58,591 bases of DNA from Candidatus Aminicenantota bacterium (GTDB taxonomy: Bacteria > Acidobacteriota > Aminicenantia > JAMOAD01), in assembly GCA_027031485.1 (NCBI GenBank), contig JALVQI010000242.1, positions 1 to 58,591 on the forward strand, read 5' to 3'. Position numbers and translations under genes: made by a program. The notes under the pieces were generated by a model, which was given only the letters and a program-made list of their open reading frames with translations, was not told the origin of the DNA and searched no databases. Positions within the stretch are counted from its first letter, which is position 1. Each line of letters starts with the position of its first letter. Shown piece by piece: positions 8,818 to 17,320 of this stretch.

Positions 8818-9306
8818 TTATTCTATTGGTTCTATTTTGAATAATACCTGCCCGTATTCAACAGGTTTTGCATTTTCCACACAAATTTCTTTCACTATAC
8901 CATCAACCTCGGTCTCTATTTCATTCATGTTTTTCATTGCTTCCACAATACAAAGAGTCTGTCCCACTTTAACCTTATCTCCTACTTCGACGAATGGATC
9001 AGCGTCAGGTGCGGGTGCTCTATAAAAAGTACCAACCATCGGGGATTTTACTTCATAATATTTATTCTCATCTTTTTCACTCTCATCTCCGGTCTCTTCT
9101 GATTCTTTTGCAACGGGTTCCTCTTTTTTCGGTATTGTAGCGCTTACAACAGGCTCTACAATACTCTCAACCGTTTGTATAACCTTGTTATTCCCCCCCA
9201 TCTTAATCTCTATTGAGGCTCTTCCCTCCTTCAGATTAATTTCACTTACACCATGCTCTTTCATTAGCTTAATTAATTCTTCAATGTCAATGTTTCTAAA
9301 TCTCAT
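8818..9306 (-). CDS. accB: Biotin carboxyl carrier protein of acetyl-CoA carboxylase
   Basis: 162 residues with the usual layout: an N-terminal helical region (residues 1-40), a flexible Glu/Pro/Val-rich linker (about 50-80) and a C-terminal biotinyl domain beginning [13 protein letters not shown]. The biotin-accepting Lys lies in [10 protein letters not shown]. Most AccB proteins have Met or Leu directly after this Lys. Asn here is unusual but does not prevent the call. The Pro-Ala thumb ([11 protein letters not shown]) is retained. The start overlaps the upstream TPR gene by eleven bases. Confidence 0.95.
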   Translation of the reverse strand: MRFRNIDIEELIKLMKEHGVSEINLKEGRASIEIKMGGNNKVIQTVESIVEPVVSATIPKKEEPVAKESEETGDESEKDENKYYEVKSPMVGTFYRAPAPDADPFVEVGDKVKVGQTLCIVEAMKNMNEIETEVDGIVKEICVENAKPVEYGQVLFKIEPIE

Positions 9307-9562
9307 TTTTATCCTCCATTTTCTCTTTTTCCCCCAATAAAATTTCTGTTAATCTTTCAAACTCTTCGGCTTCTTTTACACCCGACTCCATTGCTTCCTT
9401 ATAATAATCCCTGGCTTTTTTCATCTCTCCCACTCCTCTATACAGATGACCAAGTTCCAAAAGATAATCTCCCCTTCTTCTACCTTCTTTTATTTCTCTC
9501 TCCATGTACTCTATGGCACTCCAATAATCAAACTTTTCTATCATCTTTTTTACTCTTTTCAT
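9296..9562 (-). CDS. Small TPR-like protein
   Basis: 88 residues, highly charged. It holds a helix-turn-helix repeat resembling [23 protein letters not shown] followed by [10 protein letters not shown], with the Leu/Gly/Tyr/Ala spacing expected of one to two repeats. No signal peptide. It sits between the sugar-transferase gene (seven bases away) and accB (eleven-base overlap), so it is co-expressed with both. A role as an adaptor for the carboxylase or the polysaccharide enzymes is possible but only inferred from position. Confidence 0.65.
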   Translation of the reverse strand: MKRVKKMIEKFDYWSAIEYMEREIKEGRRRGDYLLELGHLYRGVGEMKKARDYYKEAMESGVKEAEEFERLTEILLGEKEKMEDKNEI

Positions 9563-9569
9563 ATCTCTC

Positions 9570-10979
9570 CTATAAATTTGGATCGATAAAACCCAATCTT
9601 AAAAATGTCATCCATAGAATTTTTATATCAAGTTTTAATGTCCAGTTTTCAATGTAGTAAAGGTCATATTTAACTCTATCATCTATTGAAGTATTTCCTC
9701 TTAGTCCATGTACCTGAGCCCAGCCTGTCATTCCTGCTTTAACCTTGTGTCTTAGCATATAGTGAGGGAGTTCTTTTTTAAATTTTTCAACAAAAATAGG
9801 TCTTTCAGGGCGGGGACCAACAAGGCTCATTTCTCCCTTTAATACGTTTATTAGCTGAGGTAATTCATCTATACTGTATTTTCTCAAGAATCTCCCGATT
9901 TTCGTAATCCTTGGATCATCGCTTGTGGGAGACCAGACCGGTCCTCTTTGAGCTTCTGCATCTTTAATCATTGTTCTGAATTTTATTATTTTAAAAACTT
10001 TTCCATCTATGCCGACTCTTTCTTGAAGGTAAAAAACAGGCCCTTTGGAAGTAAGCTTGATTAATATCGCAATTACCACAAAAAATGGTAATAGAAGAAT
10101 TAGTCCCGTAAAAGAAAAAAGCAGGTCCAATACCCTTTTGCTGACAGCTTTCCAGCCTTTTAACGGGATGTCATTTAAGTTAATTATCGGAATATCCTCA
10201 ATATGCTGAAGTTCTGCTTTTATTGAAAGAAGATGAATTATATCCGGTACTATTTTAATTTCCGCAAGATTTTTATTTGCAACCCTTATCAATTCCATTA
10301 TTCTGTCATAATCCTTTAAAGGAATTGTTATAAAAACATCCTTAACATCATTTCTCGTAATTATATCCTCAAGGCTATCATAGGAACCTATTATCTTTGT
10401 CCCGAGAAATTCTTCTTCTGTTTTACTTTCATCAATAAAACCGATTATGTCTATTCCCCAATCTTTGTATTTTAAAAGTTTTTCCAGTAATTTTTTGCCC
10501 GTTTCATTAAAACCTATAATTATACCCTTTCTTCTGTTTTTTGGATTTTTGTAAGACTCTTTTAAAACATATCTAAAACCTCTTTCTGTGAGAGAAACAA
10601 TCAATAGCCCCAGGATAAAATACACAAGTAAGAATTTATGAGATATTTCATAATTAATGAAATTATAACTTCTCAAATAACTAAAAAAGGCTAAACTTAT
10701 GAAAATTGTGGCAAAGAAATTGAAAAACACTTCATATAAGGTGTCAAGGACACCTTTTTTCAGCTTAAACTTGAAAAACCCCTGCAAATAGAAAATTATT
10801 TCATGTATTATAAAGGAGATAATAAAAAATAGAATGTATTGATGTATATCTGGAATACCTTTGGGTGCAGAAATAAATTTAAATCTTATAAAAAAAGACA
10901 AAAACATTGAAAAAGGGAGAACTATTAGTGTAGCAACAAAAAGATAAGAAATATATAATTTCTCTCTAACTTTTATCAA
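9570..10979 (-). CDS. Polyprenyl-phosphate sugar-1-phosphate transferase (WcaJ/WbaP type)
   Basis: 469 residues. Four to five N-terminal membrane helices (residues 10-145), a Rossmann-like CoA-binding domain (about 150-270, starting GIIIGFNETGKKLLEK), another membrane hairpin (about 280-305) and the C-terminal bacterial sugar-transferase domain. The latter shows KFRTM, DELPQLINVLKGEMSLVGPRPE and GMTGWAQVHGLRG. The enzyme starts surface polysaccharide synthesis by loading a sugar phosphate onto undecaprenyl phosphate. It overlaps the GT4 gene by 14 bases, so the two probably act in sequence. No flippase or polymerase is in the window. Confidence 0.92.
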   Translation of the reverse strand: MIKVREKLYISYLFVATLIVLPFSMFLSFFIRFKFISAPKGIPDIHQYILFFIISFIIHEIIFYLQGFFKFKLKKGVLDTLYEVFFNFFATIFISLAFFSYLRSYNFINYEISHKFLLVYFILGLLIVSLTERGFRYVLKESYKNPKNRRKGIIIGFNETGKKLLEKLLKYKDWGIDIIGFIDESKTEEEFLGTKIIGSYDSLEDIITRNDVKDVFITIPLKDYDRIMELIRVANKNLAEIKIVPDIIHLLSIKAELQHIEDIPIINLNDIPLKGWKAVSKRVLDLLFSFTGLILLLPFFVVIAILIKLTSKGPVFYLQERVGIDGKVFKIIKFRTMIKDAEAQRGPVWSPTSDDPRITKIGRFLRKYSIDELPQLINVLKGEMSLVGPRPERPIFVEKFKKELPHYMLRHKVKAGMTGWAQVHGLRGNTSIDDRVKYDLYYIENWTLKLDIKILWMTFLRLGFIDPNL

Positions 10980-12096
10980 TTTTCCTCTCTTTTAAAATTT
11001 TCTCCACAAACAGAGAAAATTTTTTTCTAAAGTTTTCCTTTGAAAACTTTAACGCATTTTCTCTTATTAACACTTTATTAAACCTTTTATTTAAAAATTT
11101 GTCAATAGCAGAGGAAATACCTTCAACTGTCTGTTCATTGAAAAACACTCCGGTATCTTCCTCTTTCACTGTTTCCATAGTACCTCCCTTTCTGAAAGCG
11201 ATCACCGGTGTCCCGCAGGCCTGTGCTTCCACTGGAACAATGCCAAAATCCTCTTCCGCAGGAAACACAAGAGCCCTTGCTTCAGAATAAAGTTTTTTCA
11301 AAGAGAAATCATCAACATATCCTAAAAACTCTATGTTACCCTTTGCCCTTTTGCGAAGCTTTTTGAACTCCGGTCCCTCACCTACAATCTTCAAAGGAAA
11401 TCCAAGATAATTGAAAGCTTCAATTACAATATCAACCTTTTTGTAAGGGACCATGGCTGATACAATAAGAAAAAAATCCTTTTTTTTCTCTCCATTTTCA
11501 CAGTTAAAAAAATCAGTATCAACGGGAGGGTAAATTAATTCGGAATCCCTATCGTAATATCTTTTTATTCTTTTTCTTACATTATTACTGTTAGCAATAA
11601 AAAAATCCACTCTTTCGGATGAGATTTGATCCCACACTCTCAAATAATTGGTTATATAACTGTAGAATACCTTTTTTATGCCTTTTTTATGACCGAAATA
11701 GGAATGAAAGTGATTCCATATGTATCTCATTGGGGTATGACAATAACTTATATGAAGAGAGCCGGGAGGAGGAATAATTCCCTTTGCCACAGCATGGGTT
11801 GAGCTTATTATTAAATTAAACTCCCTGAGATCAAAATATTCAATGGCTGCGGGGAAAAGAGGAAGATAGTTTCTATATTTTCTTAATCCAAAAGGTGCTT
11901 TCTGGATAAAAGAGACATTGATTTTTTGCTTTTCAATTATTTCGGCCTGTGTTCCTTTTCTATAGACGAGGGTAAAAAGTTCGAGCTTTTGAGGTTTAAG
12001 ATTATGCTCAATGACATAAAGAATCTCCTCCAATACTTTTTCTCCCCCTCTTCTTCCTACAAGCCAATCGTGGATGACTGCTATTTTAAGATTCAT
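10966..12096 (-). CDS. Glycosyltransferase family 4 (WbaZ-like)
   Basis: 376 residues, GT-B fold. The N-terminal domain begins KIAVIHDWLVGRRGGEKVL, the glycine-rich acceptor loop seen in WbaZ-type mannosyltransferases. The C-terminal nucleotide-sugar domain contains the EDFGIVPVEAQACGTPVIA segment with the EX7E motif near residue 275. No membrane segment. It probably adds the second sugar to the lipid-linked sugar made by the adjacent transferase. It overlaps the M19 gene by four bases and the sugar transferase by fourteen. Confidence 0.88.
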   Translation of the reverse strand: MNLKIAVIHDWLVGRRGGEKVLEEILYVIEHNLKPQKLELFTLVYRKGTQAEIIEKQKINVSFIQKAPFGLRKYRNYLPLFPAAIEYFDLREFNLIISSTHAVAKGIIPPPGSLHISYCHTPMRYIWNHFHSYFGHKKGIKKVFYSYITNYLRVWDQISSERVDFFIANSNNVRKRIKRYYDRDSELIYPPVDTDFFNCENGEKKKDFFLIVSAMVPYKKVDIVIEAFNYLGFPLKIVGEGPEFKKLRKRAKGNIEFLGYVDDFSLKKLYSEARALVFPAEEDFGIVPVEAQACGTPVIAFRKGGTMETVKEEDTGVFFNEQTVEGISSAIDKFLNKRFNKVLIRENALKFSKENFRKKFSLFVEKILKERKIDKS

Positions 12097-13307
12097 AAAT
12101 CAAGAGTCTTTTTCTTTTCCACTTCTTTATATAATCTTAGAAAATTTAGGCCAAGGATCTTCTTTATCTCGATATCTGTAAACCCGGCTTTAATCATCTC
12201 AACTACAAGATCAGGCAAATGAGTAACATCACTTAATCCCCGTGGGGCAGAATTTCCAATTCCTTCAAAATCAGAACCAATTCCTACATGATCAATTCCT
12301 ACCAATTCCTTAATATATTTAATATGTTTTACAACTATCTTCAAATCAGGCTTTGCATTTTGATACTCTTTTTTCTGATCTTTTTTTATTTCTTCCAATT
12401 TTGTTTCATATTCTTTTCCCTTTTCAGGATATCTTTCTTCAAGTTTTTTTATTAATTGCTTATATCTTTTTGTAATTTCCTTATATCTTTTTATGAAAGT
12501 GCCGTCTAAGTAAAAGGAGGCGAAGTTTACATCTATAAGCCCACCTTTTGAAGCTATTGCTTTGATGAGTTTATCCGATAGATTTCTCGGATGCTCTGCA
12601 AGTGCCCGTGCGCATGAGTGAGAGGCAATTATCGGAGCTGATGAAATGGACAATATATCCTCCACCGCTTTATCAGAAAGATGAGACACATCAACAATCA
12701 TTCCGACTTTATTCATTCTTCTGATAATTTCTTTTCCCAGGGGGCTAAGGCCAGACCATTTTTCTTTGCCGGTTGAAGAATCGCAAAGGTAATTGGATGA
12801 CATATGTGTTAAAGAAGCCATCCTGATTCCCATTTTATAAAAGATGTTGACATACTCGACAGAGTGAAAGACAGAGGCATTTTCTAAGCTAAAGGTAATT
12901 GCAATCTTGCCGTTTTTTACTATTCTTTCAATATCATCACTGGAATATGCTATTTCCGCAAGTTTTTCATTCTTATATATTTCCTTTAAAGTTGCTGCCA
13001 TTACTTTAAGTGCATAAACCTCGGGATCTTTATTATCAAGTTTGTTGGGAATCCAGATGGCAAAAACGGGAGAATTTTGCCCGCCTTCAAGCATTCTGGG
13101 AAAATCTATTTGACCTTTTTCCCTTCTTATTGTTATGCTTTCTCCTTTATAAACAGTGGTAGGGGCATCTTCATGGGTGTCTGCGACAATGCTGGATCTA
13201 ATAAGCTTTATTGCTCTTATCCTTAAGTCAGAGGAGTTTTCAGGAAACAGCGGGAGAGACAGGAATAAAACAATAATAACAGAAATTACAACTACTTTCT
13301 TTCTCAT
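12093..13307 (-). CDS. Exported membrane dipeptidase (peptidase M19, renal dipeptidase family)
   Basis: 404 residues. A signal peptide (residues 1-22) precedes the amidohydrolase-type barrel. The first metal motif is the HxD of ADTHEDAP (about residue 44). The second metal site SHSCARAL and the terminal GIGSDFEGIG segment, which closes the active site, are also clear. An inserted Lys/Glu-rich helical stretch (about 270-315) is longer than in most M19 enzymes. It probably cleaves dipeptides in the periplasm. It heads the long minus-strand array that continues to accA. Confidence 0.9.
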   Translation of the reverse strand: MRKKVVVISVIIVLFLSLPLFPENSSDLRIRAIKLIRSSIVADTHEDAPTTVYKGESITIRREKGQIDFPRMLEGGQNSPVFAIWIPNKLDNKDPEVYALKVMAATLKEIYKNEKLAEIAYSSDDIERIVKNGKIAITFSLENASVFHSVEYVNIFYKMGIRMASLTHMSSNYLCDSSTGKEKWSGLSPLGKEIIRRMNKVGMIVDVSHLSDKAVEDILSISSAPIIASHSCARALAEHPRNLSDKLIKAIASKGGLIDVNFASFYLDGTFIKRYKEITKRYKQLIKKLEERYPEKGKEYETKLEEIKKDQKKEYQNAKPDLKIVVKHIKYIKELVGIDHVGIGSDFEGIGNSAPRGLSDVTHLPDLVVEMIKAGFTDIEIKKILGLNFLRLYKEVEKKKTLDL

Positions 13308-13334
13308 AAATCCTCCTTTTTTATATAAAAAGAT

Positions 13335-13363
13335 ATAATAATTTTAAATGATTATATAGTCAA
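13335..13363 (-). promoter_or_regulatory. Promoter heading the M19-polysaccharide-acc operon
   Basis: On the minus strand TTGACT (13363-13358), a 17-base spacer and TATTAT (13340-13335) form a good sigma-70 promoter. AAGGAGGA precedes the ATG at 13307. No other convincing promoter was seen between here and accA. Confidence 0.6.
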
Positions 13364-13387
13364 GGAGAAAATATAGTTTAAAATCTC

Positions 13388-14212
13388 CTATTTGGAAAGT
13401 TTATCCAATTTATTGGGGATTAAAAGGATAGACTTTATAATGTCGATAACCAGAAAATTAACTACAAAAAGCACATAGGCAATGAAAGGAAGAAGTCCTA
13501 CTACGAGAAGTTTACTCATATCACCAAAAACTTTTGCCCAGCTGATTAAAATTTCAAACCCCTTTCCGAATATTCCTGTTGAATGAACTATTAACATTAT
13601 TAACAAGTATATGATTCCAACCCCATAGATAAAAGGAATAAGCTTAAGATAGAGCTTAATAAAAAAACCAAAAATACCGATTGCCTCTTCTCCGGCGGAG
13701 TTCTTTTTTACACTTTTGACAGAAATGAGTGAGGGGTTAAATGAGATTAAGGCTACCAATGTAAAAACTATGAAAATCCCGACTCCCTGAACAAAAGGAA
13801 GAAATTTTGGGATTTTTATTGCCAGATAAAGATCCACAAAGAGATAGACTATACCAATAATCAAAGCAAAAATACCAATGGCTTCGGTAAAACCGGACGA
13901 AGTCATATGTGTTTCATTGTTTTTTATTAAATCTTCATTGATATTATTAAATTTTGACGAAATGAACTGAGCAATTATGAAAGCTATGGCGAAAAAGACC
14001 CCATAAAGAAAACTTTTAAAGGATTCCATCCTGATTGATGCAATCAGTCCGATTATAATAACTAAGACAGCGGCAAGATACAGACCGTAATCTCCTAAGA
14101 TAATCAACCATTTTCTTAAGGTTTCAAAAAGTTTTAAAGATAGTATCTTTTTTACACTTCCAAGAAGATTACCGATAAACCCTTCCAATAAATTTTTTTT
14201 ACTGCTTCCCAT
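13388..14212 (-). CDS. Hypothetical multi-pass membrane protein with internal duplication
   Basis: 274 residues with about seven hydrophobic helices. Two segments resemble each other: EAIGIFALIIGIVYLFVDLY...FVQGVGIFIV (about 108-155) and EAIGIFGFFIKLYLKL...FIYGVGIIYLL (about 175-206). This suggests that an EAIGIF-x-GVGI unit has been duplicated. There are no catalytic or transport motifs I recognise. The gene follows the pentapeptide-repeat gene by 27 bases and probably shares its promoter. It may form a small channel or scaffold. Function unknown. Confidence 0.65.
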   Translation of the reverse strand: MGSSKKNLLEGFIGNLLGSVKKILSLKLFETLRKWLIILGDYGLYLAAVLVIIIGLIASIRMESFKSFLYGVFFAIAFIIAQFISSKFNNINEDLIKNNETHMTSSGFTEAIGIFALIIGIVYLFVDLYLAIKIPKFLPFVQGVGIFIVFTLVALISFNPSLISVKSVKKNSAGEEAIGIFGFFIKLYLKLIPFIYGVGIIYLLIMLIVHSTGIFGKGFEILISWAKVFGDMSKLLVVGLLPFIAYVLFVVNFLVIDIIKSILLIPNKLDKLSK

Positions 14213-14239
14213 TTTTTTCCTCCTTATATAAAAATAAAA

Positions 14240-14575
14240 TTATTTTTTTACTCTTATTCTTGTCCCATGTTCTACGGATAAAAGAATTTCTTCCGGAGAT
14301 ATATCAGGAGGAAAATAAACACCGCTTATTCTTGCATGGTTGAAGGAGGCTCCCTCAAGAAGGGCTTCAGAAAGATCCACTCCTCTTAAATCCGCGAGTT
14401 TTAAGTAGGAGTTTTTAAGATCTGCTCTTCTTAAATTTGCACCTCTGAGGTCAATTCCTCTCAGATTACAGTTCTCAAGATCAACTCTTCCATCAAGCTT
14501 TTCTACTTCTTTATTGAACTCTTCGATTTTGCCATCTCTTAAAAGAATGTGAAATTTGTTTTTTCTTAACTCCAT
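14240..14575 (-). CDS. Pentapeptide-repeat protein
   Basis: 111 residues. After a 30-residue N-terminal region, residues 36-80 follow the A(D/N)LxX pentapeptide pattern: CNLRG, IDLRG, ANLRR, ADLKN, SYLKL, ADLRG, VDLSE, ALLEG, ASFNH. Such repeats form a right-handed square beta-helix. The run is only about nine to ten units, shorter than in gyrase-protecting Qnr/MfpA proteins, so a DNA-mimic role is not supported. It has a good ribosome binding site (CTGGAGGA) and is divergent from the alcohol dehydrogenase. Confidence 0.85.
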   Translation of the reverse strand: MELRKNKFHILLRDGKIEEFNKEVEKLDGRVDLENCNLRGIDLRGANLRRADLKNSYLKLADLRGVDLSEALLEGASFNHARISGVYFPPDISPEEILLSVEHGTRIRVKK

Positions 14576-14591
14576 TTTATCCTCCAGAAAA

Positions 14592-14620
14592 ATTTAACAC
14601 AAAAAAAACTCAATTGTCAA
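14592..14620 (-). promoter_or_regulatory. Promoter of the pentapeptide-repeat gene
   Basis: On the minus strand TTGACA (14620-14615) and TTAAAT (14597-14592) are separated by 17 bases, within the divergent region shared with the alcohol dehydrogenase gene. Confidence 0.45.
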
Positions 14621-14655
14621 TAAAATTTCTTTGGATCACCATATGAAAAAATTAA

Positions 14656-14664
14656 TGCTATAAT
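14656..14664 (+). promoter_or_regulatory. Extended -10 element for the alcohol dehydrogenase gene
   Basis: TGCTATAAT is a perfect extended -10 (TGnTATAAT). No good -35 is spaced 17 bases upstream, as is common for extended -10 promoters. Transcription would begin near 14671, shortly before the GAGGTG ribosome binding site. Confidence 0.5.
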
Positions 14665-14688
14665 AGAATATATTAAAAAGAGGTGAAA

Positions 14689-15858
14689 ATGTTAGATTTT
14701 AGCATTAAACTGCCTGATTATGTTTTTTTTGGCAAAAACTCCATGGAAAAATTAAAAAAACAAGTCGGAAGGTTCGGAAGAAAAACTCTCATAGTAACAG
14801 GGAAAAATAGTGCTATAAAATCAGGAGCATTGAATGATCTCATACCTATTTTGAAAGAAAAGGATATCAAATACAGGATTTTTGATGAAATAGTAAGCAA
14901 TCCTCTGAATACGATAATTGATACTGGAGCTGTGGTATCAAAAGAGTTCGGAGCAAATTTTTTAATTGCCATAGGGGGCGGTTCTGTGATGGATGCAGCC
15001 AAGGGGATTGCTGTGGTGCATTCGAATGGAGGGAGTATCTGGGATTATGTTTATGATGGGAGAAGGAGTGCTAAAAAGATAAAAAAAGCCCTTTCTGTGA
15101 TTGCAATCCCCACTCTGGCAGCTTCTGGTTCGGAGTTAGACGGTGGAGCTGTGATAACAAATCAGAAGACAAAAGAAAAAATAGCTTTCGGCTCTTTTCA
15201 CACAATCCCAAAAATAGCAGTCCTGAATCCGATATATACTTTTACAACCCCAAAGGAGTATACAGCATACGGAGCAGCGGACATAATAAGTCATTTGACC
15301 GAATCCTTTTTAGGAACAAGAGAGGAAAATTCGAAAATATCGGATCAATTAATTTCATCTCTTATAAGAATTGTAATAAATAATCTGCCAGAAGTACTTA
15401 AAAAACCTGATGATTATGATTCAAGGGCTGAAATAATGCTTGCGTCGAGTCTGGCTCTTTCCGGGATTCCATCTGTTGGAACAAAGGGAAATTTTATAAT
15501 GCACTATCTTGAACATCCCATGTCAGGACATTTGAATATTCCCCACGGCAAAGGCCTGGCAGCTCTTTTTATCCCCTATTTCAAAAAGATGAAAGTAATC
15601 AATAAAAAAAGAGTGGAAAAGTATTTTGAATTAATCTTTAATTCAAATATTGACGAAGGAATTCAAAAATTTGAAATCTGGATAAAAAATAACTTTCTCC
15701 CCTTAAAACTGTCGGAAGATGGAGTTAATGAAAATAATATAAAAGTTTTCGCCGAGGATTGTATAAGAATAAGCTCTTCAGGCAAAGGCTATCTGGGGGA
15801 GTTTAGAGAGCTCGACAGGGATGGAATAATAGAAATTTATAAACAGTTAATCGATTGA
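14689..15858 (+). CDS. Iron-containing alcohol dehydrogenase (YqhD/BDH type)
   Basis: About 389 residues of the group III metal-dependent alcohol dehydrogenase family, which reduces aldehydes with NAD(P)H. The N-terminal KLPDYVFFGKNSMEKL, the dinucleotide motif GGGSVMDAAKGI (about 96-107), AIPTLAASGSE, and the metal-ligand helices with ADIISHLTESF and the C-terminal LEHPMSGHLNIPHGKGL are present, so the active site looks intact. I prefer the ATG at 14689 over the in-frame GTG at 14683, because GAGGTG (14680-14685) then serves as ribosome binding site. It is cytoplasmic, monocistronic and probably fermentative. Confidence 0.9.
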   Translation: MLDFSIKLPDYVFFGKNSMEKLKKQVGRFGRKTLIVTGKNSAIKSGALNDLIPILKEKDIKYRIFDEIVSNPLNTIIDTGAVVSKEFGANFLIAIGGGSVMDAAKGIAVVHSNGGSIWDYVYDGRRSAKKIKKALSVIAIPTLAASGSELDGGAVITNQKTKEKIAFGSFHTIPKIAVLNPIYTFTTPKEYTAYGAADIISHLTESFLGTREENSKISDQLISSLIRIVINNLPEVLKKPDDYDSRAEIMLASSLALSGIPSVGTKGNFIMHYLEHPMSGHLNIPHGKGLAALFIPYFKKMKVINKKRVEKYFELIFNSNIDEGIQKFEIWIKNNFLPLKLSEDGVNENNIKVFAEDCIRISSSGKGYLGEFRELDRDGIIEIYKQLID

Positions 15859-16041
15859 GATAAAAAGAAATATAAAAGAGAGATAAAAATAATTATTTTA
15901 TTAAAAAGGGCATTTAAATAGGAAGAGTAAACTATTTGGCTTTTGGAAGAAGTTAGAAATCTATTAAACATTTATCTTATAAACTAATTTGTTGACCAGG
16001 AGAATTTGTGGTATTCTTTAAAACATAAAAAAGTTTAAAAA

Positions 16042-17202
16042 ATGAGTATGGATATTAATGCAATTTTATCTTCATGGTCGATTTTCATACAAATTTTGAT
16101 TGAAATCCCTCTGTTTTTACTTTTTCTTATAGCCACTTTTACAACCAAAAAGAGGGTAATGCTAATCTGGACAATAGCATGGTCTTTTAACCTTCTGGCA
16201 CTTTCTTCTGTCTATTATGTAGCGAGAGCTATACTCATACCAGAATATTCTTACTTGAGTGAGATTACTTACAGTACATATGCTATATTTAAAATTACCT
16301 TTGCAATTTTACTCCTCTTTTCAGCTTATCAATACATAACTAAAGAAAGGTACCTGAAATTCCCTTTTAAATATTATATAGCTTTTATTATTCTACTCTT
16401 TGCTCTTTTTTTAAACACAAAAGCAGTTGAAATTCAATTCTGGGTTTATTTAATGGTTTCATTGTCTCTCTTCTGGAGTGGTTTTTTTATGTTAAAAAAC
16501 AAAAAAAGCTCTGACGGAAAAATTATAGCGGCAGGTTTCCTTATAAATGGTACTGTGTTTTTTCATCATGCCATTATTCTTGTTCAATGGTTTTATTTAC
16601 ATCAAACTCCGGCCTATATGAGCAGAATATCATTCTATGATTCGATAAGTGAGTTTATCCTTGCTCTTGGTTTTATTCTTGCCGTAACTGTTGATACTGT
16701 TCGAGAACTCCAGGGTAGTAACAAAAAACTTATGGAAAAACAGGAAATATTAAGAGGTCTTGTTGACTATGATCCTCTTACGGGCTTGAGAAACAGGAGA
16801 ATTTTGAGAGAATTTATAGATAGAATTAAAAAAGGTAAAGGAGTGGTGGTCTTTATTGATATTGACAATTTTAAAAAGATTAATGATAATTTTGGTCATA
16901 TGGTAGGTGATAAATGTATAATGGAAATCGCCAGAGAGATAAAAAATGATTTTAGATCGGAAGATGGCCTTTTCAGATATGGAGGAGATGAATTTCTCTT
17001 AATTCTATCCAATATGACAGTTGATGAGGTTAGTGTAAGATTAAACAGATTAAAAAGTAGGGTTAAAAATTCGGTTAAGGGAGTATATTTAAGTTTTTCA
17101 TTCGGAATCAGTGAATTTGATAAAAATTTAGACTTCAAAGAGGTGCTTAATATGGCGGATAAAAAGATGTATCAGGCAAAAAAAGATGAAAAACAAGAAT
17201 AG
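16042..17202 (+). CDS. Membrane-bound diguanylate cyclase
   Basis: 386 residues: seven predicted membrane helices (about 12-220), a short coiled linker, and a C-terminal GGDEF domain that makes c-di-GMP from two GTP. The active loop reads YGGDEF and the feedback inhibitory site RxxD (RSED, five residues before it) is present, so the enzyme is probably active and self-limited. DIDNFKKINDNFGH carries the metal-binding Asp. No convincing ribosome binding site precedes the ATG. TTGTTG-17-TATTCT near 15990-16018 is a weak promoter candidate. The membrane part may sense a signal. Confidence 0.88.
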   Translation: MSMDINAILSSWSIFIQILIEIPLFLLFLIATFTTKKRVMLIWTIAWSFNLLALSSVYYVARAILIPEYSYLSEITYSTYAIFKITFAILLLFSAYQYITKERYLKFPFKYYIAFIILLFALFLNTKAVEIQFWVYLMVSLSLFWSGFFMLKNKKSSDGKIIAAGFLINGTVFFHHAIILVQWFYLHQTPAYMSRISFYDSISEFILALGFILAVTVDTVRELQGSNKKLMEKQEILRGLVDYDPLTGLRNRRILREFIDRIKKGKGVVVFIDIDNFKKINDNFGHMVGDKCIMEIAREIKNDFRSEDGLFRYGGDEFLLILSNMTVDEVSVRLNRLKSRVKNSVKGVYLSFSFGISEFDKNLDFKEVLNMADKKMYQAKKDEKQE

Positions 17203-17320
17203 TAAATCATTTCAGAATACATCGGGTTTAAATTTGATTTTGAGGAAAAATTTCAACGAAAAGGGAAAACCTGAACTCCCGTTTGTATTAAATTATTGTA
17301 AAATATTTAAGGAGGAATAA

